Positions 45,332 to 60,954 of a stretch of 64,000 nucleotides of DNA are shown here, in pieces. Each line of letters opens with the position of its first letter. Within the stretch, counting starts at the first letter, position 1. The translations under genes were made by a program, and so were the position numbers. The notes below the pieces were generated by a model, which worked only from the letters and a program-made list of their open reading frames with translations, ran no database searches and was not told the origin of the DNA. The DNA is from Chamaecrista fasciculata (lineage: Eukaryota > Streptophyta > Magnoliopsida > Fabales > Fabaceae). The DNA lies in assembly GCA_003254925.1 (NCBI GenBank), contig QANZ01013726.1:113797-177796 (forward strand), in the 5' to 3' direction.

Positions 45332-45541
45332 TATTACAAAAGATAAAAGAAGAGAAATGAAATGCTGAAAACAGAGAAATGAAGGAAATGAGAATGACTC
45401 ATTGATGATGAAGAGTACAAAGGAGGTTTATATAGTGTGACTATTACAACTGAACAACTGATACAATAAGAAACTCTAATCTGATATAACAAACTAATGC
45501 CATGTCATCATCATGCCATATCATCAACTCATTCTCTAATA
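45332..45541 (-). repeat. 5' LTR of the copia element
   Basis: This is the upstream LTR in element orientation, adjacent to the primer-binding site at 45313-45331. It begins TATTAGAGAATGAG on the minus strand. Confidence 0.9.
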
Positions 45542-45832
45542 CAATTAAACCGCTATATATGGAACACAGTTGACTTGACTATAGATGATAAGTGTCACAA
45601 CTTCTCTTTTTTATCGGGTACAGTCAAAATACACACTAATCTGCGTTGTGAAAATCATGTTCAATTTTATATATCACTTTTAAAATCTAAATTTAAACTT
45701 TCAAATATACGCCATCATAATCTAAACAGAATATTTATAATAATTATTTCAAATGATTCACTTTTTTTTTTTGCCAAATTCACTTTTTTTCCTTCGTACT
45801 CATCGAAACCCAACATTTAAAAAATAATTTGG

Positions 45833-46325
45833 TCAAAGTGCACTTTTGGTCATATAACTTCTGCTCAGATCTCAATTTGATCTCATAATTTTTTTGTTGC
45901 ATTTCTGGTCTCATATTTTTGTAAAACATTACAGATTTGCTCCTATATCTTTTGGTTATTAGGTTGTGGAATTGGTCTCATATTTTTGTAAAACATTACA
46001 GATTTGCTCTTATATTTTTTGGTTATTAGGCTGCGGAATTGGTCTCATATCTTTGTAAAAAATTTCATTATCAGTCCCACCTGACCCAAAGATATGAGAT
46101 GAATTCTACATCTGACCCAAATATATAAGACCAAATTTACAACCTAACCAAAATATATGAGACTAATTCTGCAACCTGACTCAAAAATATGGGACCAAAA
46201 GTGTAATACGAGACCAAATTTGTAACTTGAGCAAAAGTTATGGGACTAAAAGTGCAACAAAAAAAGTTATGAGACCAAATTGAAACCTAGCTAAATGTTA
46301 TAAGACCAAAAGTGTATTTTGGCCA
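45833..46325. repeat. Foldback element with internal 67-bp tandem units
   Basis: The left arm starts TCAAAGTGCACTTTTGGTC. The right arm ends ACCAAAAGTGTATTTTGGCC. Within the left arm, a unit beginning GGTCTCATATTTTTGTAAAA repeats at 45907, 45974 and 46041. Related to 20324-20727. Confidence 0.75.
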
Positions 46326-46651
46326 AATAATTTTGTTCAAGTCATACAAGCAGACATATGAAAAGAGGGAGCTGTCAGTCCACTCTTCTTCTTTTGTCAC
46401 CCACAGACCACAGTCCACTCTTCTAGATTAATAAGAGTATTAATTTACTAGTAGGCCCATGATAACGATCTTCGGTGATCGATTGGGCTTTGAGATATCC
46501 CAAAGCAGTTTCAGCCCAGACAACGAAGCCCAACATATATCAAAAAACAAAAAGAAAGACGTTTAAAAGGCACATTTCCCTACCGGGGGCACAACTAAAT
46601 TGGCGCGAGTTGTCTGAATCCCCAAATCCATTTTGGAGGGAATACACAGAA

Positions 46652-49624
<2,973 letters not shown>

Positions 49625-49856
49625 AGACAGGCTTAGCGGCAATGGTTTTAGGATTCATGTTTTTTTTCCTTTATTTGCTATGTTTCATCATCATTGAACT
49701 CAATTAGGAAAATGATGGCAGTTCGTAGAATTAGCTATAAAACACTTTTTGATCTGATGTAGACTACATAGATAGATATATCTGCTTGTTCATCTATCAT
49801 CATTAGTCGCTCGTCTCTCAATTAAGGGATTCTGTTGGTTTAGTAATATCATCAAC

Positions 49857-49990
49857 CAGGGGCTTTGCGTGCCCAATCGTTAATTCAGTAAAAAAGAAGG
49901 GATCAAATAATAATTTTCCTCTTATTATTAATTTTGTACTATAGTTTTAAAATGTGGACGACCAGAAAGGGTGGAGTCATATAATATATG
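49857..49990. repeat. Dispersed repeat, second copy
   Basis: The sequence from CCAGGGGCTTTGCGTGCCC to GTGGAGTCATATAATATA matches 29938-30110 almost throughout, with an internal deletion near its left end. It lies about 230 bp beyond the MSI stop codon. Confidence 0.75.
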
Positions 49991-51812
49991 ATGAACAGAA
50001 ATGCTCACTGTATTACTGTTAAACAACTTTGAAACGGTCAAGTATAGGTTTACGCTATGCTGCAGTTAGCAACTAAATACAGTTTCTGTTCGACGAACTG
50101 TGAACAATGGACAATGGAACATAAACTCTGATACAGATGTTGTCATCGGATTTTCAAATAAATATTTAAACAAAATGTTTACATGATTCTTTTTCTAAAA
50201 TAATAAAAAAAAAACTATTTATTGTATGCTGATTGAAAAATTTAACAAACTTGCAAGGAAATTACAAAAGAGAAAAGTGTTGCCACATATCCTTGAGTTT
50301 CTAGCTCCAACAAATTCACCATGGGCTACTTATAAAAATGGGGTCCTTGTAGGGAATTGCAAAACGTTACCATATCAACTATCTAGAACTCAGAAGGTAC
50401 ACGCTTTCCTTCTTAAAAGTACAAATTAGAAGAAATGAAACGTCTGCTCTAAAAATTTCTAAACAGTGGAGAGGCAAATATGTAATTTCATCCTCTCCTC
50501 CATCCTCCCCTACTGTATCGAAGCAGGTTCTTGCATTCCCAAACAAAATAAGTAACTTGCCCGACTTTACTTGCTGGCGGCAGAAAATCCAATTTGCAAA
50601 ACCATTAATCAGAAGACAACGTGACAACATTTTCTTCATAATACAAATTCACATTCCTGGCACAGCAAAATTGCTAAAGGTAGATGGGAACTTGAGCCAA
50701 AAGTTGAATGATGGCAACAATGGAAGACCACACACTCCATTGATTTCTTTCACTTAAATCAGATTTCTGATAGAAAAAATTAATGAGGACAAAATTGAAA
50801 GATAAATCGCACCATCTTGCCTAAATTCTTTAGTTCAGCAATAGAGTTATGAGATGTTTATAAAATGTGCAACGTCACTTAAACATCCTCAGAAAACGAA
50901 GCTAGTAAATCACAACTACTCTAGTAAATCCATGCATGAACAAGACAAGGTCTAAAAATTTGAAAGGGAATTTAATTGCAAAAAAGCGCACAAAGTCGGT
51001 CTCTGCCTTATGCTCTGCCGGCTACATATCAACTACTGTTTCTGCCTAATAAAACATCAATGTAGGACTTAATATTAACTGAACCAGCTCAAGCCCAGAA
51101 AAACTAGATCTTCCATCCAATAACAGCCATCCCAAGCCAATAACCCCGCATGGGGTCAAAAACAAGGGAAAGAATTTTCACAAGACAAAATGAAATAAGA
51201 TCAGATCTACAAATTGACCTGATGGATAGGCTGTGACTGAAGATGCATTATTAGCAGATGGTATGTACTGTGAGGGCAATGGAAAATGTCATCTGATAGG
51301 CTCTTCAGCCAGTTGTTGTTGCACGAGTTCCTCCTAAAAAATGATGAGCAATAAGATCATTAGAAAAGGGAAAAGGATAATGAACCAACAAATTTTGCAT
51401 GCTTTTTTTCCCTAAAGTCATTATTGGCACTTGCCGGTTTGGGATCACAATTCACAAAAACATACATGTTGTCACACAAAGTAACAAGAAAAAATATAAC
51501 CTAATGCAATTTAAGGACTTCAGATGTGAGAGTGCCCAAATGAATCCCACTGTAACCCAAAAATACATGGCAAGTCATACTAGTATACTACATAGCATAT
51601 CAGGCTGCGCACTGGTCTTCTCTCTCTCTAAATACTTTCTACTTCCCAGATTGCAGATTTACAATGCAAAAACTAGGCAATGAGTAATGAGACAAACAAC
51701 TAATTAGCACCAGAACACAAACAATGATCAAAGCTACTAGTCAGATCATAATTTAGCAATCTGAATAACATCAAACATGGACATGAATAAGTAATGTATC
51801 TAATAATTCATT
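49991..51812. other. Intergenic region between converging MSI and bZIP genes
   Basis: No gene is supported. The part nearest 51812 is likely 3' untranslated DNA of the bZIP gene. The open frame at 50226-50429 shows no known motif. Confidence 0.5.
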
Positions 51813-52625
51813 CTAGAAGAGGGAATTAATAGGTTCACCTTTTCTCTTATTTGCTGTAGAAGGATTGACGTTAGGCACTGTTTGCCCAGTTCCACAACCA
51901 GGAAGATCCTTAAGTCCCATATTATGGTTTGCTAGGCATTGGAGACTCTCAAATTCACAACCATTAAGTCCTTGCCCATTTAGCGATGCACCTTCCATAG
52001 TCTCACCATCTGCTCCTGGGCGAAGGCAATAGACCATATCATCACACTGCACGTTACAAGGATTCATCACATAAGAACCAGGCAAGCTTGGATTTGGCGG
52101 GTTTGAATGAACTGATTTCTGATATGGAAATGAACCAATCTCGCCTTCAATCCTTCCTCGAATGTCCACAAGTAAGCACTTTAGCCTTGCAATCTCAGCC
52201 TCTAATGCAGCCTGGCCTTGCAGCTTCTTCATCAAATGTTGATTCAGAGCCCTCAATTTCACAACCTCATCCTCCAGAGAAGCAGCCCGGGCTTTCTTTT
52301 TCTCACGATACTTGCGAACTGCTTCACGATTGCCTAGGGGGCGTTTTTTCGATTTCTTTTTTCCCACAGACTCAGCAGTATCATCACTGCCAGCCTTTTC
52401 ATCATCAGCAGGGGCGGGAACAATTTTAGTGTGCACATGATAACAAGTGTGGGTATGAGAATAATCTGGACCAGGAGGATTGCAAGTGTGGGTGTGAGTA
52501 CAAGCATGTGTGTCCTTGAGAAGTTCTTCAAAGAAACTGTCCATTGAGCAACTACTTGGAAGTTCGCCCATGTTTGGACTCGAGAACACTTCCTGGTTTG
52601 AGAAATCAAGCTCGCCGTCCTCCAT
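51813..52625 (-). CDS. bZIP19: bZIP19/bZIP23-like zinc-deficiency transcription factor
   Basis: This is a single coding exon of 270 residues. It starts MEDGELDFSNQEVFSS. A Cys/His-rich zinc sensor motif spans about residues 42-65 (CTHTHTC, then HTHTCYHVHT). The bZIP domain follows: the basic region has KRPLGNREAVRKYREKKKAR with the invariant Asn99 and Arg107, then a leucine zipper from about residue 117. The late segment MNPCNVQCDD is also typical. In Arabidopsis these F-group bZIPs sense zinc directly and activate ZIP transporter genes when zinc is low, binding the RTGTCGACAY element as dimers. The same role here is inferred from conservation of the sensor motif. A leader intron is likely (see 52626-53400). 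Confidence 0.94.
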   Translation of the reverse strand: MEDGELDFSNQEVFSSPNMGELPSSCSMDSFFEELLKDTHACTHTHTCNPPGPDYSHTHTCYHVHTKIVPAPADDEKAGSDDTAESVGKKKSKKRPLGNREAVRKYREKKKARAASLEDEVVKLRALNQHLMKKLQGQAALEAEIARLKCLLVDIRGRIEGEIGSFPYQKSVHSNPPNPSLPGSYVMNPCNVQCDDMVYCLRPGADGETMEGASLNGQGLNGCEFESLQCLANHNMGLKDLPGCGTGQTVPNVNPSTANKRKGEPINSLF

Positions 52626-53400
52626 TAAGTGATAGGTATGTTCAAATTACCGTGGCACCTAGTCAGAAAAGAAAAGGAGAAATTTACAATTTTCAGGACT
52701 TGACACAGATAAAAAGTTGCATTCAATTCCTTCCTTATAACATCAACAAGTATCCAATTGATGAGAAAAGGGAAACTCCAGAAGTCCAGAGCATATGCAA
52801 AGTAACAAGAGCGGAATTGATCAAGAATCAGAAAATATTTCAAAAGCAGCTGAATCAAGAAATCTATAAATCCTTGCACACGGCCACAGAAACAGGATGA
52901 GCTTTCGAAATTTTTGGTCGCAACCCAGATTGCATTTCACGTTGGTCAATCAAACCCATCAATAAAGCACAATAACTAACAGTGAAGGCACAACAGTAAT
53001 AATTGCAATATGCGCTTCGCATGAAACGAAGTACTAAAAGAAGAAAACACAACAAACAACGAAATTCATAACCAAAACCAGCTTAATTGAATCGATGAAG
53101 GTTCAGAACGAACAGGGGCAAAAACAGAGATACCATGAAAACCCTAAGACGAGGAGGCGCGAGATGAAGTGGGAAGATTGTAGTAGAAACAAGAAACCCT
53201 AACAAAAGTTACAGCATTCGGAAGAAATAAAGCAGAAATGGACGAACCAGAGCGTAGGGATGGGTTCGGAGATTAGATTCCACGATTTCTTCAAAAAGTC
53301 GCAATTTTGAAAATCACAGGCAAGCAATTTATAGGTATTCAGAGAAGTTGTTTGTAAAAATCGAACTTTTTGTCTCTGCATTTTTTTTCTTGGCTATAAT
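52626..53400 (-). promoter_or_regulatory. 5' untranslated region of the bZIP gene with probable leader intron
   Basis: On the minus strand a probable donor GGTTTTCATG/GTATCTCTG near 53135 and an acceptor TTCTGACTAG near 52659 would remove an intron of about 475 bases, leaving a short leader ahead of the ATG at 52625. The upstream exon includes TCTCGCGCCTCCTCGTC. Assigned by splice-site pattern only. Confidence 0.45.
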
Positions 53401-53834
53401 TACTCGTAGTCGTAATATTACAGTATCTCCAGATTAGCATTACGGGTCCACATTAACCATATGATTTCATGATAGGTCCTACTACTAATCATACCCGTTA
53501 ATTTAATACTAATATTTTCTTATTTCAAAATTACTTTTGTCATACACATATGCATCGAGATCAACAGAATTCATCATTTGGACTTTTGAGGATGGATGTA
53601 TTATAATTTTTCAAGTTTTTGTGTTTTTGTTTTTTTGTGTCCAGTGTTTTTGGTAATTACGGTATCAGCCGAAAAGAATATATATAATTATAACAAAGAA
53701 TTTCACTTTTGGACCTTTTTCAAAATTCAGATTCGAATTACTTGGAAGAAGACACTCTGTTTATTAATTTAGTATTTTCTAGTTGCCAGGAAAAAAATAT
53801 TTTTCACTTTAATTTTTTTTGGTAAGTACTTTTT

Positions 53835-54364
53835 AGGCAAAAGTACTAATTTCATCCCCAAACTTTACACCAACTATCAATTTCGTCCCCAAACTTTTTT
53901 TGCTGTCAACTTCGTCCCCATACTTTACACCAACAGTCAATTTCATCCCCAATCTTTTTTTGCTGTCAATTTTGTCCCCAAACTTTACATCAACTGTCAA
54001 TTTCGTCCCTGATCTTTCAGATTTTCGTCAATTTTATCCTTTGACTAACTTCTTTTAATAAATTAATGACAGACTGCATCCCTGTTTTTTAATCTAAGTT
54101 AGGATTTGAATATTTTTTTCTATCAATTTTACATTATATATCGTTAGCCACATAGATTTTGTCATTAATATTTGGCTAAAGTAGGAGCAAAGGATAAAAT
54201 TGACCAAAATGTGAAAGATTAGGGACGAAATTGACAGCAAAAAATACTGGGGACGAAATTGACAGCATGTGTAAAGTTTGGGGACGAAATTGACAGCAAA
54301 AAAAAATTGAGGACAAAATTGACAGCAGGGGTAAAGTTTGGAGACGAAATGTGTACTTTTGCCT
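53835..54364. repeat. Foldback element with AATTTCGTCCCCAAACTTT units
   Basis: The left arm carries three to four tandem units of AATTTCGTCCCCAAACTTT type. The right arm carries GGGGACGAAATTGACAGC units in inverse. The ends are GGCAAAAGTAC and GTACTTTTGCC. Confidence 0.85.
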
Positions 54365-55751
54365 ACTTTTTAAATTCAAAAAGATAGTTAGCCTATTAAT
54401 TATTTACAAGGAAGTCAATGAAAGACAACTATATACACATTTCTTTATTCAAATTTCACTCATGTGGATGTATAACTAAAGTTTTAGAATAATTTGCAAA
54501 ATAAAAAGGGCCAATATATCAAATTCATCTTGGAATTTCTAAAAATTCTGTCACTATTGTGATAGTCATAGTTTCTTTTCATTCAGTCAATCTATCTCGA
54601 AAATATATCAAACACAGTTGTTTGAGAGATAAAACAATATATTCCCATACGCAAAAGTTATTTCTCAATTTGTTCCTTCCAGATCCCCAACACTCTAATC
54701 TAATCTACACCATAATCACTTCATAAATGCCAAACAAACATTGATTAATTTAGTAATTTGATTCACGTTTGGACTGAAAGGGAGATTAAACGCATTACAT
54801 TACATGTGTGTGATCTTCGTGCTGGATCGATTTTAAACCCATAAAAAAAAGTTGTTTTTCTGAAATAAATTAAAATTCTCTAATTATTTCTTCTTTCTTA
54901 CAATTTAGTTCTAGAGAAAAAAATATCTTTAATGCAAAAATTCAAACTTTAAGGAATTAAAAATTAATTTTAACTTTTTTTAACGAAAAAATAAATGAAA
55001 AACGTTTAAAAATGAGAATATAATACAATTATAGTATTATAAATATATATACAAATAGTATAAAAATATGTAACACCAAGTTAAAATAAATGATAGAAAA
55101 TGCGAAGTCTGAGACTTTGTATATATATATAATAGCATAGATATAATATATCTATACTATTATATATATTTATAAAAAATTACAATTTTAAAAATAATAA
55201 AACAATAAAATAAAGAACTTTAATGAAGAGATGGCGACTGTGGGAGTACCAATTTGGTTGACCACTTTGCTATGAGTTGACTTTTGTTTTTTGATTTAAT
55301 AAACAAAGGTACAGTTGATATTAGAGAAAGATTATTTTAGTTTTAAAATTTATTTAAAACTATAATTTAACCTTTACATATTAAAATCATTTTTTTATTA
55401 ATATTTTTTCTGTTCCTACTTCATCCTATTCTTTGAAAATAGCGTTAGTTATTCAGTTTTTGAAATACTATTGTAAGAATTAAATAATTGATATTTAAAA
55501 TTGAAAATCAAAATATATTTTTAATATTTAGAGCTAAATAAAAAAAACGATAATATAAATTAATAAAAACTGATAAATAAATAAAATAAAAAATAAATTT
55601 TATTTTACCTCAAAAAACATAGTAATAGCGATATACATGTATCGTGTAAATAATAGTTGAGTCTATAATAATATATATAGAAAATGAATAATATAATAGT
55701 TTAGGGGATCCGTTTTCGATAATATAATAGTTGAGTCTATGATAAATAGGG
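54365..55751. other. AT-rich gene-free spacer
   Basis: No gene or recognisable RNA. Very AT-rich from 54840 to 55700. Confidence 0.5.
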
Positions 55752-55754
55752 TTA

Positions 55755-55986
55755 GTCTAAGATGTAAAATTTAATTCTTGACATGTGATGATGTGGCATA
55801 ATCATAGCTTTTGATATAATTTAATACTGAAAAATAATAAAAAAATAGTAAATTTTGTTAACCAATCACAACTATATATAGAGTCACACCACTACTTACA
55901 TAAAACTAACTCTTCCACGTGTCATTATTTTACTGCCTCATAACCCATTATATCTCATGTCAAGAATCAAACTTTGCATTATAGAC
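55755..55986. mobile_element. MITE copy 1, likely Harbinger-type
   Basis: The terminal inverted repeats are GTCTAAGATGTAAAATTTAA at the left and the inverse of GTCTATAATGCAAAGTTTGA at the right, both continuing TTCTTGACATG. Flanking TTA occurs on both sides (55752-55754 and 55987-55989), the target size of PIF/Harbinger MITEs. A second copy in the opposite orientation is at 62643-62880. Internal shared words include CCACGTGTCATTAT. Confidence 0.7.
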
Positions 55987-55989
55987 TTA

Positions 55990-56203
55990 CCAAAGTTGAA
56001 GGCATAATCTTTCATCTTTCATATCGTGAAATGACATGATTTGCTCAAAAGAAAAAAAAAATGACATGATAAGTGACGGACCTATACAAAAGGTACAGGA
56101 TACTTTCACCATATTTATTTTTTGGTAAATCCAAGAGGCCTCACGGCCCAATAGCAAATACTTTGACAATTTCCCATGACCAAAAAAAAAAAGATTTGAC
56201 AAT
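55990..56203. other. Short spacer
   Basis: AT-rich DNA between the MITE and the candidate Helitron start. Nothing recognised. Confidence 0.4.
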
Positions 56204-59200
56204 CTATATATATATAAAGCAGATAACTTTCCACCAGAACCTGCCATGTGGCTCTAAATTTTTTTTTTTGGTCACTACTTTGCTCATTGATTTCTCTAAC
56301 TTCATCCAATAGAAATCCTCCTTTGCATTTTCCTGTTGACTTTCTATCCCTCCACCTAAATCTCAACCAATAGCCATCTTTGTTTGAGTATTTCTCTTCC
56401 ATTTATATCCCCACTTTTCTCTCTCCCTATTCAGCAAATCATTTTTTTTTTGTAACTCATGCCTATTCATCCCACATTCTGGACGATTTTTTTTTTGTTT
56501 GTAAACAATTCTCTTCCCACCAATCTTCCACCAATAGCCATCATTCTTTTATAATTTTGTTGACCTTCTCTCCCCATATAGCCACCCAAATAACCAATAT
56601 CACTCAGCCTAATCTCTCAACCAATAGAATTCATTTTTGTCTACTCATTCCACTTTCTCTCTCCCTATTGAGGCCATTTTTNTCTCTCCCTATTAAGCAC
56701 TATCTTTTATTTCTCTCTCCCTATTGAGTTTTTTTTTTCCTGAACCTATTCATCTTCAATTTGGGAAATGATGAACATTAATTTATACCCACATGATATC
56801 TATTTTTCAAAATTCAAATCTTCACTATTAAACCTAACAACACATCACGGTTCTTTTCAAAACTCAAATCCTCTCTTTTCTACTTCTCTCACCAAATCTC
56901 TGTGTTTCTTTTCACTTCTGCCACTACTCCCGCCGCTTCTCCTCCTTCTTCCACCTTCGCTCCTCAAGCCCGCCGCTCCTTCTTCCTCCGTCGCTTCGTC
57001 TCTCGCTCAACCGCCTCACTCTGAAGGTCTCTCTCTATTTTTTTTCTTTCTAGATCAATTCTTGAATGTGGTAACGTTGATTCCCCGATTTATTCATTTG
57101 TTGGTTTTGATTTGTTGGTAGCTTAAGATTCTTACCGTCGATCTTGCAGGCCTGCACAGCGTCCATGTCCTCCTTCAAGCCGTCATCGTCTTCGCTGGTA
57201 GAGAGCTCCTCTTCGTCGCAATAGTCGACATGAGGAGTCATTTCTTTGGATCTAAAAGGTAAGATCTCTTTCCTTCTTCTTTCTTTCTCTATCTCACATT
57301 TGAACGCTCATTTTTTTTTCTTGGTTATACAAGATTGGCTTTTGTGAGGACCATTTGCAGGTTACAACTTACAAATCAGGTGAATTTTCTGGGCTTTAGT
57401 TCTTTTGCTTCGTAATTAATACTTCACTGTTAATGTTGCGATCTTTATCCTCTGCTTTGCTCGAAGCCTGTGAATCTGGATTCCAGTATTTAAAAATTTT
57501 GGCCACTGTTGCCTTCGTTTTCTAATTGTTCTCTTTTGTTTTTACTGCAACTTTTTTTTTTTCTTTTTTCTGCCTTCTTTTATTTCTTTTCTTTTTTGTA
57601 TGTATCAGGTCTCATAGGTACTATTTTGTTTGTGTAGGATAATGACAACTATTCATCTTACTCTCCTCATGAAGCCAGGTACTGATAGAGTACAGGTTTT
57701 ATGTGTAAGCCAGGTACCTGATTATACTCTAGCATCATTCTTTTTCTGTGTAATTTTGCATGTGATTTCAGGGCCTGCTGCTCGATGCTTATGCATAAAT
57801 TCACTATGAATGGTAAGAAATGTATGTTTTTTGTTATTGTGAACCATGTTGATAATGTGCAGGTTTTTGTGGGAACCAATTCTCAATGACGGCTTTCAGT
57901 GTGATACCCTGGTCTATCTTCAATTCTTCAGGAAAAGCCTTTTGCAATTACACAGGTTCTGTTCCGGTCTGTTTTTGTAATATAGCTGGTGTTGTCAAAG
58001 TCCTATGTAAAAACTCTATTTCTCTTAAGTTGCAGGCTGTAGTGTATGATATTAATTTTCTTCTGGGTGGGGCTGATATTGGTTTTAGTAGATGCTCCAA
58101 GTTTATGACTTGGTTGATTAGGACTAATGTTATTAGGACTAAGTTAGGTTGCCCCTTACTGTTGAATTTGTATTTGTTTATTGACACTTGCACATTTGTG
58201 ACCCTGTCTCAGCTTGCTAGAGTTGTTGCTGTTGAGGTGAAATAATATTAGTTATTGGATAAAGAACTTGAGGTATGCAATTAGAGAATAAAATGCACCG
58301 GTGTTGTTGCTTTTATCATATAAGCTTATTTATAGCACCCTGCAATAATAGTCTAAACTTCTCAGTGCTTTCTTTTACCAGTTGTTTTTCTTTTTTGGGA
58401 AAATCTATTAGAAATTTGTTCCTCTGTTTTCTATTATTGTAGTTATTAACGCACCAACTTTGAATTCTCAGTCTTTTCTGAAGATAAGGATTATGTGGAT
58501 TTGTTTCCTGATGAGAATCAGGGTCCGAAGCTTGATGATGGATTCTATGAAATCGAAGCAAGCAATTCGTCTTAAAAGGGTCTGGAAGGTAGTGTATCTA
58601 TCTGTTAATGAACTTTGCAAACATTTTCTTTTTTGTCTGCTGTTTCGTTTTACCTGATTTCTCTTGAAATGGAGCATTTGTCCTTTTGTTTCTTTATTTT
58701 CTTTGGTTATATCAGAATATAGTGGAGGCTATCATTAGTACTGTTTTTTATTCCCTTTTGTCCTTTTGTTCTTTACTGTATTTATATTTGAATCTCTTTA
58801 AAGTTTCTATCTGTTTTATCAAATGCCATTGTACTTTTATTCCTAACCTTAGAATGATGGAATATCATTCTTTTCATAATTTTGTAGGTGTATGATATCA
58901 GTTGTGGAATCTATTTTATTTGTATTTATAAATGTACTTCATTTTATGCCTTCTACTTTCATCTTTCTTTGTGACTATGTGACTATGTGACTATGTAATC
59001 TTTTTTTATCTTTCTATTTTAGGAGCTCATGAATCAAGCAGATAACTTGAGGTAGTTATTGTGTGATCAATTTCGCTTTTTAATTCACATAATTAAATTC
59101 GTTTTGTACTCAATGAGATTTTGTTATTTTGTTTGCAGAGTAGTTGTGGAATCTTTTTCAGCAGCGTGAAATGAGGCCCTTTTAATTCAAGTAATTAAAT

Positions 59201-59310
59201 TCGTTTTTGCACTCAATCCAATTTCGGTATTCTGTTTGCAGAGTAATAGTGATAACAAACCAAAATGATGAGTTGTCCTTGGTCTGCTATGCATTCTGTT
59301 GCCAGGTGGT
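56204..59310 (+). other. Transcript-like region, possible non-autonomous Helitron
   Basis: The left edge, TCTATATATATATAAAGCAG at about 56203, followed by CCAGAACCTGCCATGTGGCT and several CCAATAG motifs, resembles the 5' ends of plant Helitrons as I know them. Downstream are pyrimidine-rich stretches with paired splice-like sites, for example acceptors before GATAATGACAAC (57637) and GGCCTGCTGC (57772). No long protein frame joins across them. The best coding-like piece is 58471-58575. A 3' Helitron end (hairpin then CTRR) was not found. An expressed non-coding gene or a decayed protein gene are alternatives. A single N is at 56682. Confidence 0.3.
58471..58575 (+). pseudogene. Acidic coding-like fragment with stop
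   Basis: The frame reads VFSEDKDYVDLFPDENQG, then PKLDDGFYEIEASNSS and a stop. It is preceded by a pyrimidine-rich tract and CTCAG, so it may be a terminal exon. The family is not recognised. Codon and amino-acid content are more protein-like than the surroundings. Confidence 0.3.
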
Positions 59311-60954
59311 GATCCATTTGGTGCACACAAACGAAGAATTGGTCATGGGAAGATGGTACCAATTCTTTAAATATGGCTAAAAGAAGTATGGTGTTTCCGA
59401 AGTTCCTTCAAAAAAGTTATCAAATTTGCTTCATCATTTAATTTTATTGAAGGATCTATTTCTGAAGCTTTATGGTATTTTGCTTTGTTATAGTGCCAAG
59501 TGCCAACCTACCAATTGCTTCACCTATTAGACAATGTGGTTAATCTTTGTTACTCAAGAGATGTAATTCTCCTTCTATCTTCCAATTCTTATTTAATTTG
59601 TTAATCTTGAAATGAATTTTAATGTTTGCCTTGATATGTTCAAAGTCCAAAAAATATATTCTCACTATCGAACCAATAATAATGACTCAGAGATCCTGAT
59701 TGGTAATAATTTTTGCCTCAATATATTTCTCTACTTTTCTGAAATCTTTTCATTAGGGATTATACCATCTTGCTTCTCTCGCTACATGTATCAAAGTTCA
59801 AATACTTACTACTTTTATAATTCATAATATATATATATATATATATATCTATAGCTTCTGCATTTTGTTTAAGAGGAAAAATCAAGAATGTCTTCAATGA
59901 TGCACAAGAACGTGCAAACACCTCCAATCATCTATATATTTATACATAATTGATTCCTATATTCATAGTTCCTATTCAACTTTTGGTGAAATGTGATACT
60001 ATGCAGTTGTAGTTGATATTAGTTCTCGATCAAGTTTTGTTAATATGCAGAAGCTAATGGAGAAAGAGGAGAACGAACATGATGGAGCATTCATCTAATA
60101 AAGATATTACAAACAATGAATATAATTGTATAATAATTCAAATTTCTAATTGGTTTAGTTTATATAATTGATCATCTAAAATTTTTATTCAATTTAATCA
60201 TTATAAAATTATTTGATATTCATTAACATTTATTATTTGTACAAAGTGATTACCAAAATTTAAACATCTTATTTAATAATGTTACAATCATTTATTGAGA
60301 ATATATTATTTTTTGTCTGTGAAAAATGAAATTTGAATTTACACAACATCACATTCAATTGATTCGAATACTTTTAAAATATTTTCAAAAGTCCTTTAAA
60401 TTAAATTATTATGATAAATATAAAGATTAATTATATATGTTAAATATTAGGCTTTAATAAATCATTAGTAGTTTTATAATCAAACCATGTGCTGGTGATA
60501 ATATGATCTTCTCCATTTTTTTTAATTCTAATTATTAAATACATGTAAATTAAAATTAAACCCTCCATAATCCCAAAAAATCTGAATTTCACCATCTCAA
60601 ATTTAATTTACATGTTTTAAAATTATATTCTCTCACTTCATTTTGTAACCAATCAAACCTCAATTTCCTATTTCAAATTCTAAATTATATTCTCTCTCAT
60701 TCTCAATTCTATATTATAATTTTTTGTTGCTTTTTTATTTTGATTTTTATTTAGAATCTTCATTCACAAATAATAATAGATATTTAAAATTTTAAAGTGA
60801 TTCCACATATTTCTCCTCATTTCTCCCTACCACCTACTTTTTCGGCTATGAAACTTCTCCTTTGCTTCTTCAAATTTTAAATTTCAAATTTCTCTCATTC
60901 TCTCTAAAAGGATCTCATCAAAAGTTGGAGAAAATAGCAAATATTTTATTTTCT
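59311..60954. other. AT-rich gene-free region
   Basis: No gene is supported. A (TA)n run lies at 59828-59848. The rest is AT-rich, with CT-rich blocks near 60690 and 60890. Confidence 0.5.

Larger units (their letters stand above)
39285..45541 (-). mobile_element. Ty1/copia LTR retrotransposon, degenerate, with nested insertion
   Basis: A 6,257-bp element reads on the minus strand. It has two 210-bp LTRs (39285-39494 and 45332-45541) and a 5-bp target duplication CAATT (39280-39284 and 45542-45546). Its primer-binding site, TGGTATCAGAGCCATAGAG (45313-45331), is complementary to initiator Met-tRNA as in most plant copia elements. A polypurine tract, TTTGAGGGGGCA, is at 39495-39506. The order gag, protease, integrase, reverse transcriptase, RNase H defines copia. 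The LTRs differ at about seven positions by my count, so insertion is fairly recent. The coding region is broken by stops, frameshifts and a 1.4-kb insertion, so the element is non-autonomous today. It lies about 170 bp downstream of the HIPP gene in the opposite orientation. Confidence 0.95.

Noticed and set aside
57886-58245. 119-residue open frame, hydrophobic and Cys-rich
   Set aside because: No recognisable domain; it crosses probable splice sites and lies in a T-rich region where such frames arise by chance.
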